A DNA stretch of 27,528 nt from Lachnospiraceae bacterium. GTDB lineage: Bacteria; Bacillota; Clostridia; Lachnospirales; Lachnospiraceae. Position numbers and translations under genes: made by a program. The notes under the pieces are model-generated. The model saw only the letters and a program-made list of their open reading frames with translations, was not told the DNA's origin and did not search any database. Where the stretch lies: the NCBI GenBank assembly GCA_900772845.1, contig CAAGSD010000105.1:1-27528 (forward strand). The letters run 5' to 3'. Of the stretch, positions 1-7,365 are shown piece after piece (the stretch's first letter is position 1; each line of letters opens with the position of its first letter).

Positions 1-1
1 G

Positions 2-676
2 GTGTCGAAAAAGGACTATACTTTCCTCGGATTTCGGAAGAAATACATTGATTTTTCCCTGCGCTCTGAGTATTATAATTATATTAGTCTTACTTTGCAT
101 ACCATTGCACGCTACCAGATGGAAAATGCGGCGTTGGCGGTACGGGCCGTGGAAGTGCTGTTTCGCAGCAGGGATACGGAGGAGCATGGCAGATTGCGTG
201 CCGGAGCCGGATGTCCCACCGCAGAGAAAATCCAGCAGGGGATTTTAACCTGCTTCTGGCAGGGACGGATGGAAGAAGTGCTTCCGGAAGTGTATGTGGA
301 TGGGGCTCATAATGATGACGGTATCCGTGCATTTTTGGATACTGTGAAGCAGGATGGCTGCGCTTCGGGCAGGAGACTGCTGTTTGGCGTGGCTGCGGAT
401 AAGGATTGCCGGCATATGATACAACGGGTGATCACCTCGGGATTGTTCGAACATATCGCTTTTACCCATATGCGGACAGCGAGATCTGCCTCCCTGGAAG
501 AATTTGAGGAGCTGCTGGCAGATTATCCGGAACTTCATTTTACAATGTATACAGAAGTGGATACAGCGCTGCACGAAGAACTTCGGAACAGACAGCCGGG
601 AGAACGGCTGTATATTGCCGGAAGCCTGTATCTTGTCGGGGAAATAAAGGAGTCTTTGGACCATGATCAATTTTGA
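2..676 (+). CDS. folC: Folylpolyglutamate synthase, C-terminal part (5' truncated by window)
   Basis: This is the 3' end of a Mur-ligase-family folylpolyglutamate/dihydrofolate synthase, which adds glutamates to folates in the cytoplasm. The frame is open to the window edge, so the apparent GTG at position 2 is not the start and the ATP-binding N-terminal half lies outside. Visible family landmarks are the end of the central domain (YQMENAALAVRAVEVL), then the C-terminal ligase domain with VDGAHNDDGIRAF, which matches the conserved DGAHN motif, followed by LLFGVAADKD and a terminal segment ending in YIAGSLYLVGEI (the family's G-S-L-Y/F-L-V/A-G motif). The stop overlaps the next small ORF by 14 bases, which suggests translational coupling and a shared operon with the TPR gene downstream. 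The family call is firm; polyglutamate versus bifunctional dihydrofolate activity cannot be decided from this fragment. Confidence 0.9.
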   Translation: MSKKDYTFLGFRKKYIDFSLRSEYYNYISLTLHTIARYQMENAALAVRAVEVLFRSRDTEEHGRLRAGAGCPTAEKIQQGILTCFWQGRMEEVLPEVYVDGAHNDDGIRAFLDTVKQDGCASGRRLLFGVAADKDCRHMIQRVITSGLFEHIAFTHMRTARSASLEEFEELLADYPELHFTMYTEVDTALHEELRNRQPGERLYIAGSLYLVGEIKESLDHDQF

Positions 677-812
677 AGAAGAACTGAAGAAATTTCATCC
701 CAGTTTGGAAGTAGAGGATGCTGAGGAAGCCATTTACAATCAGGATCTGACTGATGCGGCGGATCTGCTGGTGAAAATGATAAAAGAAACCGAAGAAAAA
801 GAAAAGAAATAA
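663..812 (+). CDS. Small hypothetical protein, 49 aa, overlapping folC
   Basis: A 49-residue ORF starts inside the last codons of folC (overlap 663-676) and ends 11 bases before the TPR gene. AAAGGAG at 646-652 lies ten bases before the ATG, a good ribosome binding site that supports real translation. The protein (MINFEEELKKFHPSL... to a lysine/glutamate-rich tail) is hydrophilic and acidic, with no signal peptide, no membrane segment and no motif I recognise. Two short helices are plausible. Its tight placement between folC and the zinc-ribbon TPR gene suggests co-transcription. I infer no function; the alternative is that it mainly serves as a coupling ORF. Confidence 0.7.
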   Translation: MINFEEELKKFHPSLEVEDAEEAIYNQDLTDAADLLVKMIKETEEKEKK

Positions 813-823
813 GGAGGGACGGC

Positions 824-2242
824 ATGTTTTGTTATAACTGCGGCTGCCAGCTGTCAGAGCATGGATTTTGTACTGCCTGTGGAGCAGATGTATCCCTCTA
901 TAAAAAGATCATTGCCATGTCCAATCGTTTCTATAATGACGGATTGGAGAAAGCGGGAGTACGGGATCTTACAGGTGCGATCAATAGTCTGCGTCAGAGC
1001 CTGAAATTTAATAAGAACAATATTGAGGCCAGAAATCTGCTTGGCCTGGTATATTTTGAGACCGGGGAAGTCGTGGCGGCTCTCAGCGAATGGGTCATCA
1101 GCAAAAATATGCGTCCCGAGAAAAATATAGCGGACGATTATATCAATATGCTGCAGTCCAATGCTTCCCGTCTGGATGCCATCAACCAGACGATTAAAAA
1201 GTACAATCAGGCATTGGTGTATTGCAATCAGGACAGTAAAGACCTGGCCATGATCCAGCTGAAAAAGGTACTGTCCCTGAACCCGAAATTCATACGGGCA
1301 CATCAGCTGCTGGCTCTGCTCTATATGGACACCGAGCAGTGGGACAAAGCAGAGAGAGAGCTGCGTAAGTGCATGGATATTGACCGCAACAACACGCAGA
1401 CACTGCGTTATCTGAAGGAAGTAGAGATGCAGCTGGCACCGGATGAGAACAGCAAGCAGCCCAGACGTAAGAAGGATGATGCGGTCCGCTACCAGAGTGA
1501 CAATGAGATCATCATTCAGCCACTGAATGTGAAAGAACAGAAGAGTGCCGGAATTTCTTCTCTGATCAATATTGCCATTGGTCTGGTCATTGGTCTGGCA
1601 GTGATGTATTTCCTGGTGGTTCCGGCAGCGGTATCCAATGCTAATAATGAAGCACAGAAGACCATCACTGATATCGGCAATCAGCTGGATACCAAGACCT
1701 CGCGGATCCAGGAACTGGAGACGCAGATGGAAGCACTCCAGACAGAAAACGATACCCTGAATCAGGAGCTGCAGGGCTACGTGGGAACCGACGGTACCTT
1801 ACAGACCATCGACAGCCTGCTGGCAGCAGCTACCACCTATCTGGAGACGCAGGATATTACACAGACGGCGGCGAACCTGGAAAGTATATCCTCATCTGTA
1901 GATGTGGACAACACCTCCGAAGCATTCCAGAAGCTTTATAAGACATTGCTGGGACTGATCGGACCACAGCTGTCCACCCAGTATTATGAGACAGGCTATA
2001 ATGCTTACCGCAGTGAAGATTATGCAACAGCCATTGAAAATCTGTCCAAAGCGGTCATTTATGACGAGACCAACAAGGATGCCTGGCTGAGTCTCGGAAA
2101 TGCTTACCGAAAGAGTGATGATGCACAAAATGCCATCGCTGCCTACGACAAGATCATAGAGCTGTTCCCGGATACGGAGACAGCCAGAAGTGCCCAGAGA
2201 TATCGTTCCCAGCTGGCGGAAAATACAAATACGGCCCAGTAG
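824..2242 (+). CDS. Zinc-ribbon, TPR-repeat single-pass membrane protein
   Basis: This 472-residue protein begins with a short zinc ribbon (C3-x2-C6 and C16-x2-C19). TPR-like helices follow at about residues 30-200, with repeat wording such as AIxxLRQSLKFNKNNIEARNLLG and AxRELRKCMDIDRNNTQTLR. A charged linker leads to one membrane helix at about 244-266 (LINIAIGLVIGLAVMYFLVV), a coiled coil at about 275-315, and further TPRs near the C-terminus (AYRSEDYATAIENLSKAV, AIAAYDKIIELFPDTETA). With the N-terminal half presumably cytoplasmic, the coiled coil and last TPRs would be outside the membrane. The start has AAGGAGGG seven bases upstream. TPR arrays mediate protein contacts, so a scaffold role is plausible, but the partner is unknown. 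It is probably the last gene of the folC operon, because a terminator follows. Confidence 0.85.
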   Translation: MFCYNCGCQLSEHGFCTACGADVSLYKKIIAMSNRFYNDGLEKAGVRDLTGAINSLRQSLKFNKNNIEARNLLGLVYFETGEVVAALSEWVISKNMRPEKNIADDYINMLQSNASRLDAINQTIKKYNQALVYCNQDSKDLAMIQLKKVLSLNPKFIRAHQLLALLYMDTEQWDKAERELRKCMDIDRNNTQTLRYLKEVEMQLAPDENSKQPRRKKDDAVRYQSDNEIIIQPLNVKEQKSAGISSLINIAIGLVIGLAVMYFLVVPAAVSNANNEAQKTITDIGNQLDTKTSRIQELETQMEALQTENDTLNQELQGYVGTDGTLQTIDSLLAAATTYLETQDITQTAANLESISSSVDVDNTSEAFQKLYKTLLGLIGPQLSTQYYETGYNAYRSEDYATAIENLSKAVIYDETNKDAWLSLGNAYRKSDDAQNAIAAYDKIIELFPDTETARSAQRYRSQLAENTNTAQ

Positions 2243-2287
2243 GAACAGACACGATACCATCAGACAACAGAACACGACACACGAAAG

Positions 2288-2323
2288 AGGACTCATGGGA
2301 GAAATTCCGGAGTTCTTTTTTTA
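2288..2323 (+). terminator. Rho-independent terminator after TPR gene
   Basis: An imperfect stem AGGACTC/GAGTTCT with an inner GGGA-GAAA-TTCC helix is followed by a T tract. It separates the folC operon from the spoIIA operon. Confidence 0.7.
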
Positions 2324-2363
2324 TTACAAAATCAGGCTGGAAAACAGCGGAATGTGAGGAAAT

Positions 2364-2672
2364 ATGGAAGATTTTCAGGTCATTGACAATTGTCTGATGG
2401 TGCGCATGCCGGAGGAAGTGGATCATCATAAGGCATCTTACATCAGTGAAGGCGCCGACAGGCTTCTGGTCGGGGAAAATGTGGAGAACGTGGTATTCGA
2501 TTTTGAGGATACAAGGTTCATGGATTCTTCGGGAATCGGTATCATTATGGGGAGATATCGCAAGATTTCCTGCTTTGGAGGACACGTCTATGCGATCCAT
2601 GCAGATCGGCAGATTCAAAGGATCTTCCGGATGTCCGGACTGTGTAAGGTCGTTGAAATCTTACCCGGGTAA
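2364..2672 (+). CDS. spoIIAA: Anti-sigma F factor antagonist SpoIIAA
   Basis: A 102-residue STAS-domain protein of normal length for SpoIIAA. In sporulation it binds the anti-sigma factor SpoIIAB and frees sigma F in the forespore; SpoIIAB in turn inactivates it by phosphorylation. The conserved phosphorylation loop is present as FMDSSGIGIIMGRY, with Ser56 aligning to the phosphorylated serine of Bacillus subtilis SpoIIAA. GAGGAAAT lies directly before the ATG. It is the first gene of a canonical spoIIAA-spoIIAB-sigF cluster. In Bacillus this operon is read by sigma H; I looked for an AGGA/GAAT sigma H pair in 2324-2363 and found only a possible -10 (GCGGAAT at 2347-2353) without a properly spaced -35. 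Confidence 0.95.
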   Translation: MEDFQVIDNCLMVRMPEEVDHHKASYISEGADRLLVGENVENVVFDFEDTRFMDSSGIGIIMGRYRKISCFGGHVYAIHADRQIQRIFRMSGLCKVVEILPG

Positions 2673-2765
2673 GTAGAAAATTTGAAAAATAATGTCGAAT
2701 ATGAAAGAAATCATGCAAAAAATAATGAAAAACAGTGCGCATATAGGCGCAGAAATGAGGAGAAT

Positions 2766-3308
2766 ATGATAGCAGAACAGGAAAAAGAGCGATTGACAGA
2801 AGTAGCAGTCAGAAACCGGAATGAAATGGAGATCGTGTTTGATGCTATATCCTGTAATGAGAGCTTTGCCAGAGTGGCGGTAGCATCCTTTGTCACGCAC
2901 CTGAATCCGACGCTGGAGGAATTATCGGATATTAAGACGGCAGTATCGGAGGCTGTGACCAATGCGATCATCCACGGGTATGAGAATCTGGCAGGGTATG
3001 GCAGACATGGGGAGAATATTCCATCTTATCAGGTGGTGCATCCGGGAAAAGTAAGGCTGCATTGTATTTTGGAAGATGACATGCTGTTTGTGGAAGTCGT
3101 GGATCAGGGAAAAGGCATCGAAGATATCAACCGGGCAATGGAACCGCTGTATACGACCAAACCGGAACTGGAGCGGTCGGGCATGGGATTTGCGTTTATG
3201 GAAGCGTTCATGGATGACCTGGAGGTAAAAAGCGTCCCCGGCAAGGGTACCTGTGTACATATGTGGAAAAAGATGCGCTGTGGAGACTGGATCGGAAAAG
3301 AGGACTGA
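2766..3308 (+). CDS. spoIIAB: Anti-sigma F factor / serine kinase SpoIIAB
   Basis: A GHKL-fold serine kinase that holds sigma F inactive and phosphorylates SpoIIAA. The ATP-binding boxes are clear: N box SEAVTNAIIHGYEN, G1 box VVDQGKGIED, and lid/G2 region TTKPELERSGMGFAFM. The frame is open upstream to a TTG at 2682, but I chose the ATG at 2766 because GAGGAG (2757-2762) precedes it. That gives 180 residues. The ATG at 2826 aligns best with the Bacillus N-terminus but has no visible ribosome binding site. Compared with the usual ~146 residues the protein carries about 20 extra N-terminal residues and an insertion of about 15 residues after the N box (LAGYGRHGENIPSYQVVHPG). The stop lies 3 bases before sigF. 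Confidence 0.93.
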   Translation: MIAEQEKERLTEVAVRNRNEMEIVFDAISCNESFARVAVASFVTHLNPTLEELSDIKTAVSEAVTNAIIHGYENLAGYGRHGENIPSYQVVHPGKVRLHCILEDDMLFVEVVDQGKGIEDINRAMEPLYTTKPELERSGMGFAFMEAFMDDLEVKSVPGKGTCVHMWKKMRCGDWIGKED

Positions 3309-3311
3309 GGC

Positions 3312-4079
3312 ATGGAAGAAGTATCAGTACTCATCGGAAAGTCACAAAGTGGAGATAAAGAAGCGAGAGAAGTACTGATCGAGAAAAATCTGGGACTGGT
3401 GCATCATATCGTAAAAAGATTTCTGGGGAGAGGCTATGATCCGGAGGATCTTTTTCAGATCGGAGTGATCGGCCTGATGAAGGCAATTGATAAATTTGAC
3501 CTGCGGCTGGAGGTGAAATTTTCCACTTATGCAGTGCCTATGATCACCGGAGAGATCAAACGTTTTCTGCGGGATGACGGGTTATTGAAGGTGTCCCGCA
3601 CCATCAAGGAAGACGGCCTGAAGGTGAAACTCGCCAGACAACGTCTGCAGAGCAGTCTGCACAGAGAACCGACTCTGCAGGAGTTGTCCGAGGAGGCACA
3701 ACTGGACAGAGAAGATGTCATTCTGGCCATGGAAGCAGGGGCGGAGGTGGAGTCTCTCTATAGCAGCAGTGGACAAGAGGATGGCAGTGAGTTATGCCTT
3801 GTGGACCGTGTGGTGGCAGCGGCTCACGGCTGCGTAGGGGCCAGCATGGGAAGCAGCAGTGCGGTGGAAAATGATGTGGAGAAGGACAGGCTGCTGGATC
3901 AGATGCTCCTGGTACAGTTACTCGGGGAACTGCCCGAGAGAGACCGGGAGCTGATCCGCATGCGCTATTTTCAGAACAAGACCCAGACGGAGATCGCCGG
4001 AATCCTGGGGATCAGCCAGGTGCAGGTCAGCCGCCTGGAGAAAAAGATCCTGCGGGAAATGCGGGAGATGGCAGGGTGA
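3312..4079 (+). CDS. sigF: RNA polymerase sporulation sigma factor F
   Basis: A 255-residue sigma-70-family factor of the SigF/SigG/SigB type, and the first forespore-specific sigma in endospore formation. Region 2 is complete (NLGLVHHIVKRFLGRG, DLFQIGVIGLMKAIDKFD, FSTYAVPMITGEIKRFLRD). Region 3 follows (EPTLQELSEEAQLDREDV), and region 4 has the helix-turn-helix NKTQTEIAGILGISQVQVSRLE. A longer, poorly conserved linker (about residues 150-195) sits between regions 3 and 4. AGAGGA at 3298-3303 serves as ribosome binding site. Its position immediately after spoIIAB identifies it as SigF rather than SigG. No clear terminator follows, so read-through to the lysozyme gene is possible. Confidence 0.95.
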   Translation: MEEVSVLIGKSQSGDKEAREVLIEKNLGLVHHIVKRFLGRGYDPEDLFQIGVIGLMKAIDKFDLRLEVKFSTYAVPMITGEIKRFLRDDGLLKVSRTIKEDGLKVKLARQRLQSSLHREPTLQELSEEAQLDREDVILAMEAGAEVESLYSSSGQEDGSELCLVDRVVAAAHGCVGASMGSSSAVENDVEKDRLLDQMLLVQLLGELPERDRELIRMRYFQNKTQTEIAGILGISQVQVSRLEKKILREMREMAG

Positions 4080-4230
4080 GTATTAAGAATTCATAAACAT
4101 AAATTTTCCTCTTTCTTTCCGTTTCGAATTCGATTATATTATAGTAAGAGAATGCATTGACAGGTGATTTTATCATTCCGTGTGCTGTATATTGATAGAG
4201 ACGGCATAGAAAAGGAGAGCAGGGGTACTT

Positions 4231-5376
4231 ATGAAAAAAGAAAACGAAAACAGCCGCATCAGCGAAGACCGTCTGAGCAGAGCAAATAGGAGAAAGAAAA
4301 ATAATACCATAGCATCCATTCTGGTGATGACCGGATGTCTTATCGTGCTGGTACTGGTGACATATATTGCGGGAATCCTGTATTCCTGGATCGACAGTAA
4401 ATTCCAAGATAACGCCAATGACCTGGCGGCGGCAGCGGAGGCCGGAAGCCAGACGGAAGAGAGCACCGCAGAAGTTGTGAAGACCTATACCCAGGAGGAA
4501 GTGGACGCACTGATAGCGGAAGCAAAGCAGCAGGCGGAGGATGAGGAAGAGAATAAGATCCTCTCTGGAATCCGTGACGGCCTGACTTCCGGAACCACTA
4601 TGGTAGAGACCCTGCGCCCTTACTACCCCAATGAGCTGGTGGTGGTAAGCAACGGCACTTTCAATTTCGTGCCCATCCGTGACGATCTGCAGAAAAATGA
4701 TTATGTCATGGACAATCTGAATATCCTGGAGGACGGAGAAGTACAGTATTTACAGGACGGACAGGTGGTGTCCCATAAAGGAATCGACGTTTCCAAGCAT
4801 CAGGGCAATATCGACTGGGCCAAGGTAGCGGCAGACGGCGTGGAATTTGCCTTTGTACGTGCAGGCCTCAGAGGCTATGGTACCGAAGGAAAGCTTGTGG
4901 AGGATGATACCTTTGAACAGAACGTAACGGGAGCACTGCAGGCAGGACTGAAAGTCGGCGTTTATTTCTATTCTCAGGCCATCACAGAAGAGGAAGTGCT
5001 GGAAGAAGCAAACCTGGTACTGGAGAAAGTGAAACCCTACAACATCCAACTGCCTATCGTCTTTGATGTGGAAAAAGTCAGCGGCGGCAAGGGTCGTGCC
5101 AATGCCCTGAGCGTGGAAGAGAGAACCCATCTCGCTGCATTGTTCTGCCAGACCATCCAGGATGCCGGATATAAGCCCATGATCTACCACAACATGGAGA
5201 TGGGAACATTGATGCTGGATCTGGGTCAGCTGGAGCAGTATGATAAGTGGTTCGCTTACTATAATGATGACCTGTACTATCCCTATGCTTATAAGATATG
5301 GCAGTACAGCGAGCATGGAGCCGTGGATGGCATTAATGAGGAAGTGGATCTGAATATCTGGTTTGGGGACTTCTAG
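4231..5376 (+). CDS. Membrane-anchored GH25 lysozyme
   Basis: A 381-residue protein with a lysine/arginine-rich cytoplasmic N-terminus, one membrane helix at about 28-54 (SILVMTGCLIVLVLVTYIAG), an acidic glutamate/glutamine-rich coiled stretch (about 70-110), a linker, and a C-terminal glycoside hydrolase 25 domain from residue 183 to the end. The GH25 active-site acids are visible as D186 in KGIDVSKHQG and D279/E281 in VFDVEK, matching the D...DxE arrangement of the family, so a muramidase acting on peptidoglycan outside the membrane is expected. AAAAGGAG lies about 13 bases before the ATG. The position after sigF invites a role in spore or septal wall remodelling, but this is inference. A consensus TTGACA occurs at 4157-4162, though I see no good -10 at the right spacing. 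Confidence 0.92.
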   Translation: MKKENENSRISEDRLSRANRRKKNNTIASILVMTGCLIVLVLVTYIAGILYSWIDSKFQDNANDLAAAAEAGSQTEESTAEVVKTYTQEEVDALIAEAKQQAEDEEENKILSGIRDGLTSGTTMVETLRPYYPNELVVVSNGTFNFVPIRDDLQKNDYVMDNLNILEDGEVQYLQDGQVVSHKGIDVSKHQGNIDWAKVAADGVEFAFVRAGLRGYGTEGKLVEDDTFEQNVTGALQAGLKVGVYFYSQAITEEEVLEEANLVLEKVKPYNIQLPIVFDVEKVSGGKGRANALSVEERTHLAALFCQTIQDAGYKPMIYHNMEMGTLMLDLGQLEQYDKWFAYYNDDLYYPYAYKIWQYSEHGAVDGINEEVDLNIWFGDF

Positions 5377-5465
5377 AGAAGCATATCATTGATACTTGGT
5401 TTTTGACACCTAAAGTCAGGGCTTAATGCCAGGTGTTTCATTACCGTAAAGATGAAGTTTAGTGT

Positions 5466-5499
5466 AAAGAGCGAGGACAATATTTCTTCGCTCTTTTTT
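5466..5499 (+). terminator. Terminator between lysozyme and thioesterase genes
   Basis: A 12-bp stem (5466-5477 with 5485-5496, core AAAGAGCGA/TCGCTCTTT) has a 7-base loop and a T run at 5494-5499. A weaker bulged hairpin (ACACCT 5406-5411 with AGGTGT 5431-5436) lies upstream. It sits between convergent genes. Confidence 0.8.
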
Positions 5500-5524
5500 A
5501 TATAGCAAAGGAGCGGTTTTACGC

Positions 5525-6043
5525 TTAGAACCCTTCTTTCTTGCGAACCAATCTTAACTCTCTTCTCTTAATGGCATTATCCCACTCCATGCGTTCGCCG
5601 TTATTCTCTAAAATGAGGCCGGGAACGGGGGTGGGTTTTCCATTATCCCCCATGGCTACCATGACGAAGTAAGCCCGGTTGATGGGATGTCTGGTGCCGT
5701 CCGGTTCCTCACGGTAAGTGTCTACGCGGACTTCCATGGAGGTATGTCCCACATGGGTGACCTTGCCGATCAGCACGATGATATCGTTCAGATAAGCCCC
5801 GGATTTAAAATACAAATTGTCGATGGCTACCGTGGTGGCATCTCTGCCACAGTGCCTTCTGGCGGTAGCACCGGCCACTTCATCGATCCATTCCAGAAGT
5901 CTTCCGCCGAACAGTCTTCCGAATCCGTTGATATCGGGATGGATGACGACGTGGAGCTGATGAGTCTCGGAATCGGAGACTTTTTTTGCGGGCAGAGTAT
6001 CTTTTGTTATTTCTGTATTTTGAGTAGTATCTGATGCGTTCAT
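5525..6043 (-). CDS. Hotdog-fold acyl-CoA thioesterase
   Basis: A 172-residue protein of the acyl-CoA hydrolase (YkhA/YciA-like) hotdog family, which hydrolyses acyl-CoA thioesters to free acid and CoA in the cytoplasm. The family signature is clear: NGFGRLFGGRLLEWIDEVAG, then TTVAIDNLYFKSGAYLNDII and a central strand VGHTSMEVRVDTY. The first ~25 residues are threonine- and lysine-rich and likely disordered, and about 30 charged residues end the protein. The reading strand has GTGAGG upstream of the ATG. The gene converges on the lysozyme gene and diverges from spoVAB across about 166 bases. The substrate chain length cannot be read from the sequence. Confidence 0.9.
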   Translation of the reverse strand: MNASDTTQNTEITKDTLPAKKVSDSETHQLHVVIHPDINGFGRLFGGRLLEWIDEVAGATARRHCGRDATTVAIDNLYFKSGAYLNDIIVLIGKVTHVGHTSMEVRVDTYREEPDGTRHPINRAYFVMVAMGDNGKPTPVPGLILENNGERMEWDNAIKRRELRLVRKKEGF

Positions 6044-6123
6044 ATCTTAAGGACCTCACAGTTTATTTTCTGAAATATCATGATGGAATCTCTTTTACGG
6101 AAAAAAGAAAGTTTCTGAAACGT

Positions 6124-6132
6124 AGTATAACA
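6124..6132 (-). promoter_or_regulatory. Extended -10 promoter candidate for the thioesterase gene
   Basis: Read on the minus strand, this is TGTTATACT, an extended -10 (TGn followed by TATACT). No good -35 is seen, so the call rests on the -10 alone. It lies about 80 bases upstream of the thioesterase start. Confidence 0.4.
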
Positions 6133-6155
6133 CAATATCAAAAAAAAGGCCATCT

Positions 6156-6184
6156 GCATATGATTTTACTTTTGGGATATTCTA
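6156..6184 (+). promoter_or_regulatory. Candidate sigma-G promoter for spoVAB-spoVAA
   Basis: GCATA (6156-6160) and TATTCTA (6178-6184) are separated by 17 bases. The B. subtilis sigma-G consensus is GHATR, 17-18 bases, CATNHTA; only the first base of the -10 departs. Transcription would begin near 6191, just after the ATG at 6189, which agrees with the TTG at 6210 being the true start. Confidence 0.5.
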
Positions 6185-6209
6185 TTTCATGGGAAAGGAG
6201 AGGAATCGG

Positions 6210-6692
6210 TTGATAAAACAGTTATTTCTCATAATAACAGGAGCAAGTTACGGCCTGCTTTCAGCAGCGGGAGTATTTACGGTATTGGTGGCGGTAGGAC
6301 TGATTCCGAGATTCGCCGGTAAGACACATACCTCACGCCATGTATTGCTATATGAAGAGATGGTCATCTTCGGAACGCTGGCGGGATGTTTTGTTACGGT
6401 TTTCCCGGAATACAGTCAGTGGGGGAACTTCCTGCGGGAAAATTATCCTGGGAAAAGGGAACTTTGGACAATCCTTGGGAATGCAGCGCAGGCTGTGTTC
6501 GGCGTATTTTCCGGTATGTTTATCGGATGCCTGGCGCTGGCAATCGCAGAGATGTTGGACAGTATTCCTATCTTTGCCAGGAGAATTTCCTTCCGGCATG
6601 GACTGGGCTTTGCGATTTTGGGTATGGCGGCCGGGAAATTATGCGGATCCTTACTTTATTTTGCAACGGAATTCCACAGGACGGCACAGTAA
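6210..6692 (+). CDS. spoVAB: Stage V sporulation protein AB (SpoVAB), TTG start
   Basis: A 160-residue polytopic membrane protein matching SpoVAB, part of the SpoVA system that moves Ca-dipicolinic acid across the inner forespore membrane. Four hydrophobic segments are visible. Family wording includes VGLIPRFAG near the first loop, LYEEMVIFGTLAG, and GVFSGMFIGCLALAIAEMLDSIPIFARR. The frame extends upstream to an ATG at 6189, but that has no ribosome binding site. The TTG at 6210 is preceded by AAAGGAGAGG (6194-6203) at ideal spacing, so TTG is chosen. spoVAA follows 46 bases downstream. The order spoVAB-spoVAA is the reverse of that in B. subtilis, and spoVAC/AD/AE are not in this window. Confidence 0.85.
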   Translation: MIKQLFLIITGASYGLLSAAGVFTVLVAVGLIPRFAGKTHTSRHVLLYEEMVIFGTLAGCFVTVFPEYSQWGNFLRENYPGKRELWTILGNAAQAVFGVFSGMFIGCLALAIAEMLDSIPIFARRISFRHGLGFAILGMAAGKLCGSLLYFATEFHRTAQ

Positions 6693-6738
6693 AGCGGAAT
6701 CGTAGGAAAACAACGGACCGAATGTTAGAAGGTGAAAA

Positions 6739-7365
6739 ATGAAGCAGATAACGGTGTATTTAAAATGTGACAGAAGCGCAGAAGTACAGGCGCAGGATGT
6801 GTTCTTAAAGGATGTGGCGGAAGTGCGCTGTCAGGATCCGGTGCTCCAGGCAAAATTGAAAACCATAAAGGTGCATCACTTTTCTCAGGAGGGTGAGAAG
6901 CGCTGCGTTATGAGCTGCCTGAAACTGGTGAGTCTCATGGAAGAAGTCTGTGCGGATATCGATGTGCAGGTGGTGGGAGAGACAGATGTGCTGGTGGAAT
7001 GGGTCAGCGTAAACCGGCACAAAGGCTGGCAGCAGTGGATTAAAGCGGTCTTTGTATGCCTGATCAGCTTTTTCGGCACCGCCTATACTATTATGGCTTA
7101 TCATAATGATGTGGGGATCAATGATGTGTTCACGGAAGTGTATCGTATGATCATGGGAGCGGAGCCCGGTGGGCTGAATACGCTGGAAGTAGCGTATTCC
7201 CTGGGGCTTGCGGGAGGGATCATTGTGTTCTTCAACCATATCGGCGGCAGGCGCCTGACCAAAGATCCCACTCCCGTGGAAGTCTCCATTAAAAATTACG
7301 AAACCGATGTGGACAAGACCCTGATCGAGCAGGCAGGGCGGGAAAGTAAGGAGATAGAAAGTTAG
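6739..7365 (+). CDS. spoVAA: Stage V sporulation protein AA (SpoVAA)
   Basis: A 208-residue protein of the SpoVAA family, a companion of SpoVAB in the forespore dipicolinic-acid channel complex. Residues 1 to about 93 form a soluble N-terminal domain, with the family motif VFLKDVAEVRCQDP and a typical ITVYLKCDRSAEV start. Two membrane helices follow (about 96-118, WIKAVFVCLISFFGTAYTIM, and about 148-170, VAYSLGLAGGIIVFFNHIGG), then a charged tail. AGAAGGTGA lies just upstream of the ATG. The stop codon overlaps the stop of the convergent gene by four bases (7362-7365). Confidence 0.85.
   Translation: MKQITVYLKCDRSAEVQAQDVFLKDVAEVRCQDPVLQAKLKTIKVHHFSQEGEKRCVMSCLKLVSLMEEVCADIDVQVVGETDVLVEWVSVNRHKGWQQWIKAVFVCLISFFGTAYTIMAYHNDVGINDVFTEVYRMIMGAEPGGLNTLEVAYSLGLAGGIIVFFNHIGGRRLTKDPTPVEVSIKNYETDVDKTLIEQAGRESKEIES

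Noticed and set aside
2324..2363. Sigma H promoter for spoIIA
   Set aside because: A GCGGAAT -10 is present, but the nearest AGG-type -35 is only about 6 bases away.
4157..4193. TTGACA with a downstream TATATT before the lysozyme gene
   Set aside because: The spacing is 25 bases, too long for a standard promoter.
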